A program made the translations under genes and the position numbers. The notes under the pieces are model-generated. The model ran no database searches, was not told where the DNA came from, and worked only from the letters and a program-made list of their open reading frames with translations. From Streptomyces sp. NBC_00414 (lineage in GTDB: Bacteria > Actinomycetota > Actinomycetes > Streptomycetales > Streptomycetaceae): a DNA stretch of 64,000 nt. Location of the stretch: contig NZ_CP107935.1 of assembly GCF_036038375.1 (NCBI RefSeq), positions 3,286,001 through 3,350,000 on the forward strand. The letters are read 5' to 3'. Shown here one piece after another: positions 26,201-33,992 of this stretch. Positions within the stretch are counted from its first letter, which is position 1. Each line of letters starts with the position of its first letter.

Positions 26201-27064
26201 CCCGGTACGAACGCGCCGCAGGGCAACGGGCAGTCGCAGGGCGGCGGACAGTTCGTCCGCCCGGACGTGTTCGGTGCGGGGCAGAACCCGCAGGCGGGCG
26301 GCCAGTACAACCGCCAGGACCCGGCGCAGTACGCCCCGAACGGCTACGAGACCGGCACCAACGGTCAGTACCCGGCGCCTGCCCAGCAGGACACCGGGCA
26401 GTACCCGGCGCAGGGTTACGGCGAGCGGCAGGACGGTGGCACCGGGCAGTACGAGCGGCCCGCCAACGGCAACCGCCCCTCGCAGCAGCGTCCGCAGTCG
26501 CGTCGCCGTCCCACGCTCCCCCAGGAGCCGGACAACAGGGCCGCGAACCAGCGGCCCGACGAGGTGCGGGCGTCGAACGACGGCTGGGAACTGCCGCCGG
26601 CGACGAGTCCCGGCGACGGGCGCACTCCGCTGTACGACACCCTGGAAACCAACTGGTTCAACCAGGCTCAGGGCGGCGACGGCGCCCAGAACGAGCAGGC
26701 ACCGCAGCAGCCGGCACAGGCTGCCGCCGCCGCACCGCAGCGTCCGGCACCCGCCGGCGCTTCCGCCTCCTCCTGGCGGACCACCCCCAATGACGAACTC
26801 GGCCGTCAGGCCGAGCGGGTACGCCAGCCCTCCGCGGGTGGCGTGACCGTCTCGGGTCTGCCGCGCCGGGTCCCCCGCGCGAACCTTGTCGCGGGAACGG
26901 CTCAGCAGCAGCAACAGCACCAAACCGGTCCGCAGGTCTCGCGCGCGCCTGATGACGTACGCGGCCGGCTGACCAATCTTCGTAGGGGCATTCAGCAGGG
27001 CCGTCAGGCCGGTACCGGCCAGACCGGCAGCTTCCCCAGCCCCACTCACCAGCAGGAGCGTTAG
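23261..27064 (+). CDS. cvnA1: Conservon sensor histidine kinase, CvnA type (first copy)
   Basis: The product has 1267 residues. An N-terminal Pro/Gly-rich cytoplasmic part runs to about residue 95. Membrane segment 1 is at about 100-120 (LVSLLALPVV), followed by an extracytoplasmic NIT-type sensor (about 125-405). Membrane segment 2 is at about 410-432, then HAMP. A candidate phospho-acceptor region reads KLDHLATRMRR. HATPase_c shows LLENATSF (N box, about 626) and DTGIGLS (about 658). Residues from about 735 on are a Pro/Gln/Gly-rich tail ending VRGRLTNLRRGIQQGRQ. The GTG at 23261 was chosen because AGAGG precedes it by the same 11 bases as in the second conservon. It heads a four-gene operon that signals to a Ras-like GTPase. 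Confidence 0.92.
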   Translation: MQGRFKRDGSASAEPEPQGGTGPRAVGSSPQHAQNPGPAQAGNSGDRSTRPGAPKGAQGKGGPSAGNGAPGAASTAPPKAKAPEGPGSRIALRNWRISTRLVSLLALPVVAATSLGALRISDTMDEIQQLENMKLLTDMTKQATQLATALQEERDKTAGPLSNGTKASDVSIKGLRDKTDRARAAFLEGTHELDDADNNANLDGVRDNVVAIATQLNTLSKVRNSAFLDDDNSSQSVEAYHRLIEQLLGLSQDMAEATSNPEMIQRTRALAAFSTAKEYASIQRAVIAAALPATDKTVGELSPNDRQYGLAAFENQRFELTSFANIYEGNAGQLTKPLDDPNPTIKDADGYLGRVLPRNNGLQLQAKRSYLDWVDASSSRYQEMSKIELTLLNQMEQKARELRNEAEQEAIISGALILLVLGVSLVGAFVVARSMIRSLRRLQDTATKVAQDRLPELVRQLSESDPQDVDTSVESVGVHSKDEIGQVAAAFDDVHREAVRLASEQAMLRGNVNAMFTNLSRRSQGLIQRQLSLISELESREADPDQLSSLFKLDHLATRMRRNGENLLVLAGEEPGRRWTRPVPLVDVLRAAASEVEQYERIELSSVPTTEVAGRVVNDLVHLLAELLENATSFSSPQTKVKVTGHALPDGRVLIEIHDTGIGLSPEDLAAINERLASPPTVDVSVSRRMGLFVVGRLSQRHGIRIQLRPSDSGGTTALVMLPVDVAQGGKKVPGNKQNQGAPAVGGPAAAQAAAGVAAARRGGAGGGPALGAGAPGGGNGGRLNPPPQRGQVGAGTAPRAALPRPEAGGRPGGPGAPGGGNRNPQSPQQPPYPPQGRPAPAGAGAQQSFNGFGNNSGGQQDLFGGGRQDTTGGNRGPGSSQQPQQRPAGNEQGRRPQQQSPQLPPRGGPRAELPGGNPQPRVPSWSDDNAQPPVPRSPQDAPRGHEEPDVTSQMPRIDDRQGGPASTAEFQRPDYDAPRPGTNAPQGNGQSQGGGQFVRPDVFGAGQNPQAGGQYNRQDPAQYAPNGYETGTNGQYPAPAQQDTGQYPAQGYGERQDGGTGQYERPANGNRPSQQRPQSRRRPTLPQEPDNRAANQRPDEVRASNDGWELPPATSPGDGRTPLYDTLETNWFNQAQGGDGAQNEQAPQQPAQAAAAAPQRPAPAGASASSWRTTPNDELGRQAERVRQPSAGGVTVSGLPRRVPRANLVAGTAQQQQQHQTGPQVSRAPDDVRGRLTNLRRGIQQGRQAGTGQTGSFPSPTHQQER

Positions 27065-27487
27065 TTGAGCCAGATGAGCCAGGCGGCACAGAACCTCAAC
27101 TGGTTGATCACCAACTTCGTTGACAACACCCCCGGGGTGTCCCACACCGTCGTCGTTTCAGCCGACGGACTCCTTCTGGCAATGTCCGAGGGCTTCCCGC
27201 GCGACCGCGCCGACCAGCTCGCGGCCGTTGCCTCCGGACTCACGTCCTTGACCGCCGGCGCCTCACGCATCTTCGAGGGCGGCACGGTGGCCCAGACCGT
27301 CGTAGAGATGGAACGGGGTTTCCTTTTCCTGATGTCCATTTCGGATGGGTCGTCCCTCGCGGTCCTGTCCCACCCGGACTGCGACATCGGCCTCGTCGGA
27401 TACGAGATGGCTCTGCTTGTGGACCGTGCGGGCGCAGTGCTCACACCGGATCTGCGGGCAGAGCTCCAGGGCAGCCTGCTCCACTAG
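27065..27487 (+). CDS. cvnB1: Conservon roadblock/LC7 protein, CvnB type (first copy)
   Basis: The product has 140 residues from a TTG immediately after the cvnA1 stop, with AGGAG six bases upstream. An in-frame ATG at 27074 is the alternative start. It has a roadblock/LC7 fold (AQNLNWLITNFVDNTPGVSHTVVVSADGLLLAMSEG...). Such proteins contact small GTPases of the MglA/Ras type, as MglB does in Myxococcus. It is expected to link the CvnA kinase to CvnD near the membrane. It is nearly identical to the copy at 32217. Confidence 0.92.
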   Translation: MSQMSQAAQNLNWLITNFVDNTPGVSHTVVVSADGLLLAMSEGFPRDRADQLAAVASGLTSLTAGASRIFEGGTVAQTVVEMERGFLFLMSISDGSSLAVLSHPDCDIGLVGYEMALLVDRAGAVLTPDLRAELQGSLLH

Positions 27488-27589
27488 CAAGGTTCTACCG
27501 AATGTAGGAAAAACCGTCCGGCCGCCCTCCCCCCACCGGCCCCGTCAGACGGCACGACTGACCGACTTGCTGTCCCGCCCGGAGGATCC

Positions 27590-27988
27590 ATGACCCCGCC
27601 CACCGCTTCTCATGATCCGTACGCTCATTCGTACGAGGATGAGGGCGACCAGCCGCTGGTACGTCCGTACGCGATGACCGGCGGCCGGACCCGGCCGCGC
27701 TACCAGCTCGCCATAGAGGCACTGATCAGCACCACGGCCGATCCGGCAGCGCTCATGGGGCTGCTCCCCGAGCACCAGCGGATCTGCCACCTCTGCCGTG
27801 AAGTGAAGTCGGTGGCCGAGGTGTCGGCTCTGCTCTCCATGCCCCTGGGCGTGGCACGGATTCTTGTCGCGGACCTCGCGGAAGCCGGGCTCGTCGCCAT
27901 CCACCAGCCGGGTGGCGACGAAAGCAATGGTGGCGCCCCGGCCGTGACACTGCTCGAAAGGGTGCTCAGTGGACTTCGCAAGCTCTGA
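27590..27988 (+). CDS. cvnC1: Conservon DUF742 protein, CvnC type (first copy)
   Basis: The product has 132 residues and belongs to DUF742. LVRPYAMTGGRTRPRYQLAIEALI begins near residue 22. A winged-helix-like core follows: LPEHQRICHLCREVKSVAEVSALLSMPLGVARILVADLAEAGLV. The ATG at 27590 has GGAGG upstream. Its end overlaps cvnD1 by 20 bases. The role is not established; the HTH-like part suggests protein or DNA contact in the conservon complex. Confidence 0.92.
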   Translation: MTPPTASHDPYAHSYEDEGDQPLVRPYAMTGGRTRPRYQLAIEALISTTADPAALMGLLPEHQRICHLCREVKSVAEVSALLSMPLGVARILVADLAEAGLVAIHQPGGDESNGGAPAVTLLERVLSGLRKL

Positions 27989-28544
27989 CGGAGGGCGGGC
28001 GACCACCTCCGCGAAGATCGTTGTGGCGGGTGGCTTCGGCGTCGGCAAGACCACGTTCGTGGGTGCCGTCTCGGAGATCAACCCGCTGCGCACCGAGGCC
28101 GTGATGACGTCCGCTTCGGCCGGCATCGACGACCTCACCCACACCGGGGACAAGACCACCACCACGGTGGCCATGGACTTCGGCCGTATCACCCTGGACC
28201 AGGACCTGATCCTGTACCTCTTCGGTACACCCGGTCAGGACCGCTTCTGGTTCATGTGGGACGACCTCGTACGCGGCGCGATCGGCGCCGTCGTGCTGGT
28301 CGACACCCGCCGCCTGGCCGACTGCTTCCCGGCGGTCGACTACTTCGAGAACAGCGGACTGCCGTTCGTCATCGCCCTCAACGGCTTCGACGGACACCAG
28401 CCCTACACTCCCGAAGAGGTTCGCGAGGCTCTGCAGATCGGGCCCGACGCCCCGATCATCACGACGGACGCCCGCCATCGTTCGGACGCCAAGAGTGCTC
28501 TGATCACGCTGGTCGAGCACGCCTTGATGGCGCGCCTGCGGTAG
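27969..28544 (+). CDS. cvnD1: Conservon Ras-like GTPase, CvnD type (first copy)
   Basis: The product has 191 residues. G1/P-loop: AGGFGVGKTTF (about residues 20-30). The G3 region is GTPGQDR rather than DTAGQ, and G4 is NGFD rather than NKxD. Both are usual for MglA-like and CvnD proteins. It should cycle between GDP and GTP under control of CvnA and CvnB. The start is GTG at 27969 inside cvnC1, so it is translationally coupled. Its central 167 bases (28122-28288) are identical to the second copy. Confidence 0.93.
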   Translation: MDFASSDGGRATTSAKIVVAGGFGVGKTTFVGAVSEINPLRTEAVMTSASAGIDDLTHTGDKTTTTVAMDFGRITLDQDLILYLFGTPGQDRFWFMWDDLVRGAIGAVVLVDTRRLADCFPAVDYFENSGLPFVIALNGFDGHQPYTPEEVREALQIGPDAPIITTDARHRSDAKSALITLVEHALMARLR

Positions 28545-28631
28545 GGCCCGCCCGGAGGACCATGTCCTGCCATTCAAGTCGGCAACACCGTACGCAAGTT
28601 GTCGTAGACGCATTGGAGCCGGCTGTGTCGT

Positions 28632-28757
28632 TTGACACGGTCGGCCTCAGTGTTCATAACGTTTCGACAGAGATATCGAGTGGTGCCGCCACGCGTCGCG
28701 GTCGTCTGATGCCGCTGTGCTCACAAAAGCCCCGCCTTTTGGCGGGGCTCGTTCTTT
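28632..28757 (+). ncRNA. Candidate small RNA between the conservons
   Basis: TTGACA (28632-28637), a 17-base spacer and CATAAC (28655-28660) form a good vegetative promoter. About 60 bases after the expected start lies a strong terminator (28728-28749). A transcript of roughly 90 bases starting near 28667 is predicted. The terminator makes it unlikely that this promoter feeds cvnA2. No known RNA family is recognised. The rest of 28545-28918 holds no gene that I support. Confidence 0.4.
28728..28757 (+). terminator. Rho-independent terminator after first conservon
   Basis: AGCCCCGCC (28728-28736), TTTT loop, GGCGGGGCT (28741-28749), then CGTTCTTT. Confidence 0.88.
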
Positions 28758-28918
28758 ATGACCGTTTTATCTGCAGCCTACATCACCCGGAATCTTCGGT
28801 TCCGAGTGTTTGGACGAGCACACACTGACGTGCTGGAATGCCAGAACTGCCCAGTAGTAAGGGCCGGAAAGACACACGCGGCACGACGAAGGTGCCGAGC
28901 CGAGAGGTTGTTGGTCGA

Positions 28919-31900
28919 GTGAGGCGAAGCAAGAACGGTCCCGAGCCGTCGGCACGGGGCAACTTCACCCCGCCGCCGCGCGGAGCGGCTCCCGCACATG
29001 TGCCCGGCTCGGAGCCGACGGCCGCACCCCCGCCCAGCGGGGGCCGTTTCTCTCCGCGCAACTGGCGAGTACCGACCAGGCTGAACGCGATCCTGCTCAT
29101 ACCCGTGGTGGTCGGCCTCGTCATGGGCGGCTTCCAGGTGAAGAGTTCGATCGACACCTGGCAGGAGGCCGAGGACGCGCAGAACACCGCGCGCCTGGTC
29201 CGCGCCGCCCTGACCTACGGCGACAAGCTGTACTCCGAGCGTGACATCACGGCCGCTCCCCTCCTGGAGGGGAAGGGCGCGAAGGACGCGACCGTCGTCA
29301 AGGCCCGTCGTGAGACGGACGCCGCGGCCGTCGCCTTCAACGAGGCCGCGAAGAGCATGCCGGCCAAGCCCGGTCTCGAACGCCGCCTCGGAATCTTCCG
29401 CAAGCAGGAGCCCAAGCTCGCCGCGCTGCGCGCGGCCGCCTACACCTCGAAGCTCAAGGGTGTGGAGACCGAAGAGGGCTACGTCAACATCCAGCACCCG
29501 CTGATGGAGTTCGCCAACGAACTCGGTCTGGGCACCGGAAACATCACCAGCTACGGCCGTACGGTCTACGCGATCTCCCTCTCCAAGGCCGCTCTCTCGC
29601 TCCAGCGCTCCATCGGCACGCATCTGCTGATCAAGCCGGGGCCGTCCGACGAGAGCCTGGCCAAGCAGCGCGTCGCGCTCACCTCGTACGCCTACCTCGA
29701 AGGCATCGCCATCGAGGAGTACATCGGCGGTGGTACCGACAGCGACGCCGCCAAGCTGGAGCAGGCCAAGAAGCAGATCCAGACCGACGGCGCGGCCCAG
29801 GCCAAGGAGGCCGCGGAGGCCGCCCAGGCCGCCGGGCGGACCTATGTCCCGCCGCCGTCCGGCGAGACCGCCATGGTCAGCGGTATCGGCGGCCTCACGA
29901 CGACGGACGCCGGCGCCCGCGTCGCGCTCGCCGACAAGGGCATCACGGCCCAGAACTGGTGGGCGGTCAACACCGCCAAGTACAACGCCTACCGCACCAT
30001 CGAGGCGGACCTCGGGGACAAGGCCGTGAGCGAGGCCTCGACCATCGCCTCCGACGCCAAGCGGGACGCCTTCATCACCGGTGCCGCCGTCGTCATCGCG
30101 CTGCTCGCCGCGTTCATCCTGGCCGGCATGGTGGCCCGCCAGATGAGCCGCGCGATGCGCCAGCTGCGCAACGCCGCCTTCGGTGTGGCCGAGCAGCGCC
30201 TGCCGATGCTGGTCGACCAGCTCTCGCGCACCGACCCGGGCCGGGTGGACACCCGCGTCCAGCCCATCCCGATCAACACCACGGACGAGATCGGCGAGGT
30301 CGCCCGTGCCTTCGACCAGGTCCACCGCGAGGCCGTACGACTGGCCGCCGAGCAGGCCCTCCTGCGAGGCAACATCAACGCGATCTTCACCAACCTGTCG
30401 CGCCGCAACCAGTCCCTGATCGAGGGCCAGCTGACCCTCATCACCGACCTGGAGAACAACGAGGCCGACCCGGACCAGCTGGAGAACCTCTTCCGCCTGG
30501 ACCACCTGGCCACCCGTATGCGCCGCAACGGCGAGAACCTCCTGGTCCTCGCCGGTGAGGAGCCGGGCCGCCGCTGGGACCAGCCGGTCCCGCTGGTCGA
30601 CGTGCTGCGCGCCGCCTCCTCCGAGGTGGAGCAGTACGAGCGCATCGAGCTGTCCGGTGTCCCGGAGGCCGAGATCCACGGCCGCGCCGTGACCGACCTC
30701 GTGCACCTGCTCGCCGAGCTCCTTGAGAACGCCACCACGTTCTCCTCCCCGCAGACCAAGGTCCGCGTCACCGCGACCCGGCTGCCGGACGGCCGCATCA
30801 TGGTCGAGATCCACGACAAGGGCATCGGCCTCACCGCCGAGGACTTCGCGGACATCAACCACAAGCTGGCCAACCCGCCGACCGTGGACGCCGCGATCTC
30901 GCAGCGCATGGGCCTCTTCGTGGTCGGCCGGCTGTCCGACCGGCACGGCATCCGCGTCCAGCTGCGCCCCTCGGGCGAGCAGGCCGGCACGACCTCGCTC
31001 GTCATGCTCCCCGACGCGATCACCCACGGTGGCGGCGGCGACTACCAGGTGCAGCGCGACGACTTCACGGTCTCGCAGATCATCCCGGAGCACGAGCAGC
31101 CGCAGCAGCAGCCGCCGTTCCAGGGCGAGGAGTTCCAGAGCCCCCAGACGCCCCTGCGCACGGCCGCCGAACTGGGCTTCGACGACAGCCGCTACAACCC
31201 CGAGGTCCCGGACGACATACGCGAGCTGGACCCGGTGGGCCGCTCCCTCATGCGTGAGGAGCGCCGCGCGGCCCTGGAGGCCCAGACGCAGGGCCCCGAG
31301 GGCGAGGCGCCGTCCTTCCAGGGCGAGTTCGACCCCCAGCAGGCCTACGACAACGGCGGCCAGGGCTACGAGAACGGGCAGGCCGCGTTCGACAACGGCG
31401 CGGCCCCGTACGCCGAGACGCCCGCGTACGACCCGGAGACCCCGCAGACTCCGTACGAGGAGCAGCAGCAGACGTCGTACGACGAGACGTACTTCCCGCC
31501 GGTCGGCGGGTACCCGGAACCCGCCTATGCGGAGCAGGCACAGGACGAGCACCTGCCCGTCCAGGCGGCCGGGCAGGACACGTTCTCGCCCTACCAGGAG
31601 CAGTCCTACCAGGACGACTGGCCGCAGCAGGAGTCGTACCAGAACGGCTATCCGGCCGAGTACGCTCCCGAAGCGGAGTCCCCGCAGAACGCTGAGGCGG
31701 CGGCGCAGGACCGCGTAGGCTTCGATGCTCCGGGACCGGTCCCCTCCAGCGCCCCCGAGCTGACCGACGCGGGACTTCCGCGCCGCGGCACCACCGAAGC
31801 CGGACTTCCCCGCCGCGGAGCCACCGCGGTCGGCAAGCAGTCCACGGGCCAGGAGTCGTCGCCGGCTCCCTTCGCCAACAACGACACCAACGGAAACAGC

Positions 31901-32215
31901 GGCAACGGCACCGGCGGCAAGGGCGACTGGCGGTCGAACAACGACCAGATGTGGCACCGCGCCGAAGCGCTGAAGCAGCCCAAGGCGGGCGGGGTCACCT
32001 CCTCCGGCCTGCCACGGCGGGTACCCAAGGCCAACCTGGTCGAGGGCACCGCGGAATCGACCCCACAGGGCGGCCCCCAGGTCTCCCGCGCTCCCGAGGA
32101 CGTCCGGGGCAGGCTGAGCAACCTGCGACGGGGCGTACAGCGGGGACGTGATGCAACCAGCGATACGAACGGTCAGGGCTTCGGCTCTGACAGCACCTAC
32201 AACCAGGAGCGTTAG
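28919..32215 (+). CDS. cvnA2: Conservon sensor histidine kinase, CvnA type (second copy)
   Basis: The product has 1098 residues. Membrane segment 1 starts near residue 55 (LNAILLIPVVVGLVMGG). The NIT-type sensor runs to about 380, with membrane segment 2 near 386-407, then HAMP. HATPase_c shows LLENATTF (about 600) and DKGIGLT (about 633). An acidic Gln/Tyr/Glu-rich tail runs from about 715. The kinase core is closely related to CvnA1, while the sensor and tail differ, so the two probably read different signals. GTG at 28919 is favoured over ATG at 28838 because AGAGG precedes it by 11 bases, as in cvnA1. Near residues 955-975 the tail repeats the pattern AGLPRRGTTEAGLPRRGAT. Confidence 0.92.
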   Translation: MRRSKNGPEPSARGNFTPPPRGAAPAHVPGSEPTAAPPPSGGRFSPRNWRVPTRLNAILLIPVVVGLVMGGFQVKSSIDTWQEAEDAQNTARLVRAALTYGDKLYSERDITAAPLLEGKGAKDATVVKARRETDAAAVAFNEAAKSMPAKPGLERRLGIFRKQEPKLAALRAAAYTSKLKGVETEEGYVNIQHPLMEFANELGLGTGNITSYGRTVYAISLSKAALSLQRSIGTHLLIKPGPSDESLAKQRVALTSYAYLEGIAIEEYIGGGTDSDAAKLEQAKKQIQTDGAAQAKEAAEAAQAAGRTYVPPPSGETAMVSGIGGLTTTDAGARVALADKGITAQNWWAVNTAKYNAYRTIEADLGDKAVSEASTIASDAKRDAFITGAAVVIALLAAFILAGMVARQMSRAMRQLRNAAFGVAEQRLPMLVDQLSRTDPGRVDTRVQPIPINTTDEIGEVARAFDQVHREAVRLAAEQALLRGNINAIFTNLSRRNQSLIEGQLTLITDLENNEADPDQLENLFRLDHLATRMRRNGENLLVLAGEEPGRRWDQPVPLVDVLRAASSEVEQYERIELSGVPEAEIHGRAVTDLVHLLAELLENATTFSSPQTKVRVTATRLPDGRIMVEIHDKGIGLTAEDFADINHKLANPPTVDAAISQRMGLFVVGRLSDRHGIRVQLRPSGEQAGTTSLVMLPDAITHGGGGDYQVQRDDFTVSQIIPEHEQPQQQPPFQGEEFQSPQTPLRTAAELGFDDSRYNPEVPDDIRELDPVGRSLMREERRAALEAQTQGPEGEAPSFQGEFDPQQAYDNGGQGYENGQAAFDNGAAPYAETPAYDPETPQTPYEEQQQTSYDETYFPPVGGYPEPAYAEQAQDEHLPVQAAGQDTFSPYQEQSYQDDWPQQESYQNGYPAEYAPEAESPQNAEAAAQDRVGFDAPGPVPSSAPELTDAGLPRRGTTEAGLPRRGATAVGKQSTGQESSPAPFANNDTNGNSGNGTGGKGDWRSNNDQMWHRAEALKQPKAGGVTSSGLPRRVPKANLVEGTAESTPQGGPQVSRAPEDVRGRLSNLRRGVQRGRDATSDTNGQGFGSDSTYNQER

Positions 32216-32216
32216 T

Positions 32217-32639
32217 GTGAGCCCGATGAGCCAGGCGGCACAGAACCTGAACTGGTTGATCACCAACTTCGTGGACAACACCCCCGGGGTGTCCCACACC
32301 GTGGTGGTCTCCGCCGACGGACTCCTTCTGGCGATGTCCGAAGGGTTCCCGCGTGACCGTGCCGACCAGTTGGCGGCCGTCGCGTCGGGCCTGACCTCAC
32401 TGACCGCGGGCGCGTCCCGCATCTTCGAGGGCGGGAGCGTGAATCAGACGGTTGTGGAGATGGAGCGGGGATTCCTGTTCATCATGTCCATTTCCGACGG
32501 ATCCTCCCTCGCCGTTCTCGCACATCCGGAAGCGGACATCGGTCTCGTTGGGTACGAGATGGCCCTTCTGGTCGATCGTGCCGGTACGGTCCTCACGCCG
32601 GATCTGCGTGCTGAGCTTCAGGGGAGCCTTCTCAACTAG
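32217..32639 (+). CDS. cvnB2: Conservon roadblock/LC7 protein, CvnB type (second copy)
   Basis: The product has 140 residues from GTG at 32217, one base after the cvnA2 stop and seven bases after AGGAG. ATG at 32226 is the alternative. It has a roadblock/LC7 fold and differs from CvnB1 at only a few positions (for example GGSVNQTVVEMERGFLFIM against GGTVAQTVVEMERGFLFLM). It is a predicted GTPase-contacting partner of CvnD2. Confidence 0.92.
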   Translation: MSPMSQAAQNLNWLITNFVDNTPGVSHTVVVSADGLLLAMSEGFPRDRADQLAAVASGLTSLTAGASRIFEGGSVNQTVVEMERGFLFIMSISDGSSLAVLAHPEADIGLVGYEMALLVDRAGTVLTPDLRAELQGSLLN

Positions 32640-32731
32640 CAGACAAGCGATGCGTTTTGGCGTCCCGTGGCCGTAAGGTTTCGGGACGCGGCTCCACATT
32701 GACGGGCCCGGCACATTCGGAGGAGGAGAAA

Positions 32732-33313
32732 GTGGCAACACCCCCAGGCGGTTCGTCTTCGGGCAACTGGTCCTACGGCCCCGGCCAGGGCCAGGGCGGC
32801 GACGGTTCGCCGAACCGGTACAACTTCCCCTCCGCACCGAGCCCGCGACGCCAGCAGCCGTACTCTCCCCAGGGTCCGGGTCCTTCACCGTACGACCAGC
32901 CGTCGGCGCCGCGCATCCAGCCCGTGCAGCCGCAACGGCGCTCGCCCGAACCGTCCCCCGCGGGAAGCGCCAGCAATCCGCTGGTACGCCCCTACGCCAT
33001 GACGGGCGGCCGTACCAGGCCGCGATACCAGCTCGCCATCGAGGCGCTGGTGCACACCACCGCGCAGCCGCACCAGATGCAGGGGCAGCTGCCCGAGCAT
33101 CAGCGCATCTGCAACCTCTGCCGGGAGATCAAGTCGGTGGCCGAAATCTCGGCCCTGCTGACGATCCCTCTCGGTGTGGCCAGGATCCTCGTCGCCGACT
33201 TGGCGGAAGCGGGCCTGGTCGCCATTCATCAGCCCGGCGGCGACGAGAACGCCGGCGGTCAGCCAGACGTGACTTTGCTCGAAAGGGTGCTCAGTGGACT
33301 TCGCAAGCTCTAG
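32732..33313 (+). CDS. cvnC2: Conservon DUF742 protein, CvnC type (second copy)
   Basis: The product has 193 residues from GTG at 32732, preceded by GGAGGAGGAG. It has about 60 more N-terminal residues than CvnC1. These are a Pro/Gln/Gly/Ser-rich segment (residues 1-80), after which the DUF742 core begins at LVRPYAMTGGRTRPRYQ. Its end overlaps cvnD2 by 20 bases, exactly as in the first conservon. Confidence 0.92.
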   Translation: MATPPGGSSSGNWSYGPGQGQGGDGSPNRYNFPSAPSPRRQQPYSPQGPGPSPYDQPSAPRIQPVQPQRRSPEPSPAGSASNPLVRPYAMTGGRTRPRYQLAIEALVHTTAQPHQMQGQLPEHQRICNLCREIKSVAEISALLTIPLGVARILVADLAEAGLVAIHQPGGDENAGGQPDVTLLERVLSGLRKL

Positions 33314-33875
33314 CGGAGGGCCTTCCCGCTCCACCACGTCCGCGAAGATCGTGGTGGCGGGCGGCTTCGGCGTGGGCAAGACCACGTTCGTCGGGGCCGT
33401 CTCGGAGATCAACCCGCTGCGCACGGAGGCCGTGATGACGTCCGCTTCGGCGGGCATCGACGACCTCACCCACACCGGGGACAAGACCACCACCACGGTG
33501 GCCATGGACTTCGGCCGTATCACCCTGGACCAGGACCTGATCCTGTACCTCTTCGGTACACCCGGTCAGGACCGCTTCTGGTTCATGTGGGACGACCTCG
33601 TACGCGGCGCGATCGGCGCGATCGTCCTCGTGGACACCCGCCGTCTCGCCGACTGCTTCCCGGCGGTCGACTACTTCGAGAACAGCGGACTGCCGTTCGT
33701 CATCGCCCTCAACGGCTTCGACGGCAGCCAGCCGTACAACCCGGACGAGGTCCGGGAGGCTTTGCAGATCGGCCCCGACACCCCGATCATCACGACGGAC
33801 GCCCGCCACCGGGCGGACGCGAAGTCGGCGCTGATCACGCTGGTGGAGCACGCCTTGATGGCGCGCCTGCGCTAG
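33294..33875 (+). CDS. cvnD2: Conservon Ras-like GTPase, CvnD type (second copy)
   Basis: The product has 193 residues from GTG at 33294. P-loop AGGFGVGKTTF, GTPGQDR and NGFD are as in CvnD1. Differences are confined mainly to residues 7-14 and a handful of conservative changes. It is the last gene of the second conservon and is followed by a strong terminator. Known conservons sometimes add a P450 as a fifth gene; neither copy here has one. Confidence 0.93.
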   Translation: MDFASSSGGPSRSTTSAKIVVAGGFGVGKTTFVGAVSEINPLRTEAVMTSASAGIDDLTHTGDKTTTTVAMDFGRITLDQDLILYLFGTPGQDRFWFMWDDLVRGAIGAIVLVDTRRLADCFPAVDYFENSGLPFVIALNGFDGSQPYNPDEVREALQIGPDTPIITTDARHRADAKSALITLVEHALMARLR

Positions 33876-33907
33876 CGCTCGCGCGCACTCGGCATATCTA
33901 TTGCCTG

Positions 33908-33942
33908 AAGGGTGGTTACTCCTCATGGAGTAGCCACCCTTT
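33908..33942 (+). terminator. Terminator after second conservon
   Basis: AAGGGTGGTTACTCC (33908-33922) pairs with GGAGTAGCCACCCTT (33927-33941) around TCAT, with one G-U pair, then T. Confidence 0.85.
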
Positions 33943-33992
33943 GTCGTTGCCCCTGCCACAATTGACGCTCGTTGGTCTGGCAGGGGGCGGGG

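Noticed and set aside
23258..27145. Long minus-strand frame covering the whole first conservon kinase
   Set aside because: It is antisense to a clear NIT/HAMP/HATPase protein, and its composition (Arg, Gly, Val) is that of an antisense frame in GC-rich DNA.
28562..28828. Open frame after cvnD1 with GGAGG before its ATG
   Set aside because: It runs straight through a strong terminator, has codon use unlike its neighbours and shows no recognisable protein pattern. A promoter plus small RNA explains the region better.
33973..33990. TTG upstream of the NACHT gene as an alternative start
   Set aside because: It would add only seven residues, lacks a ribosome-binding site, and the ATG at 33993 is preceded by GGGGCGGGG.
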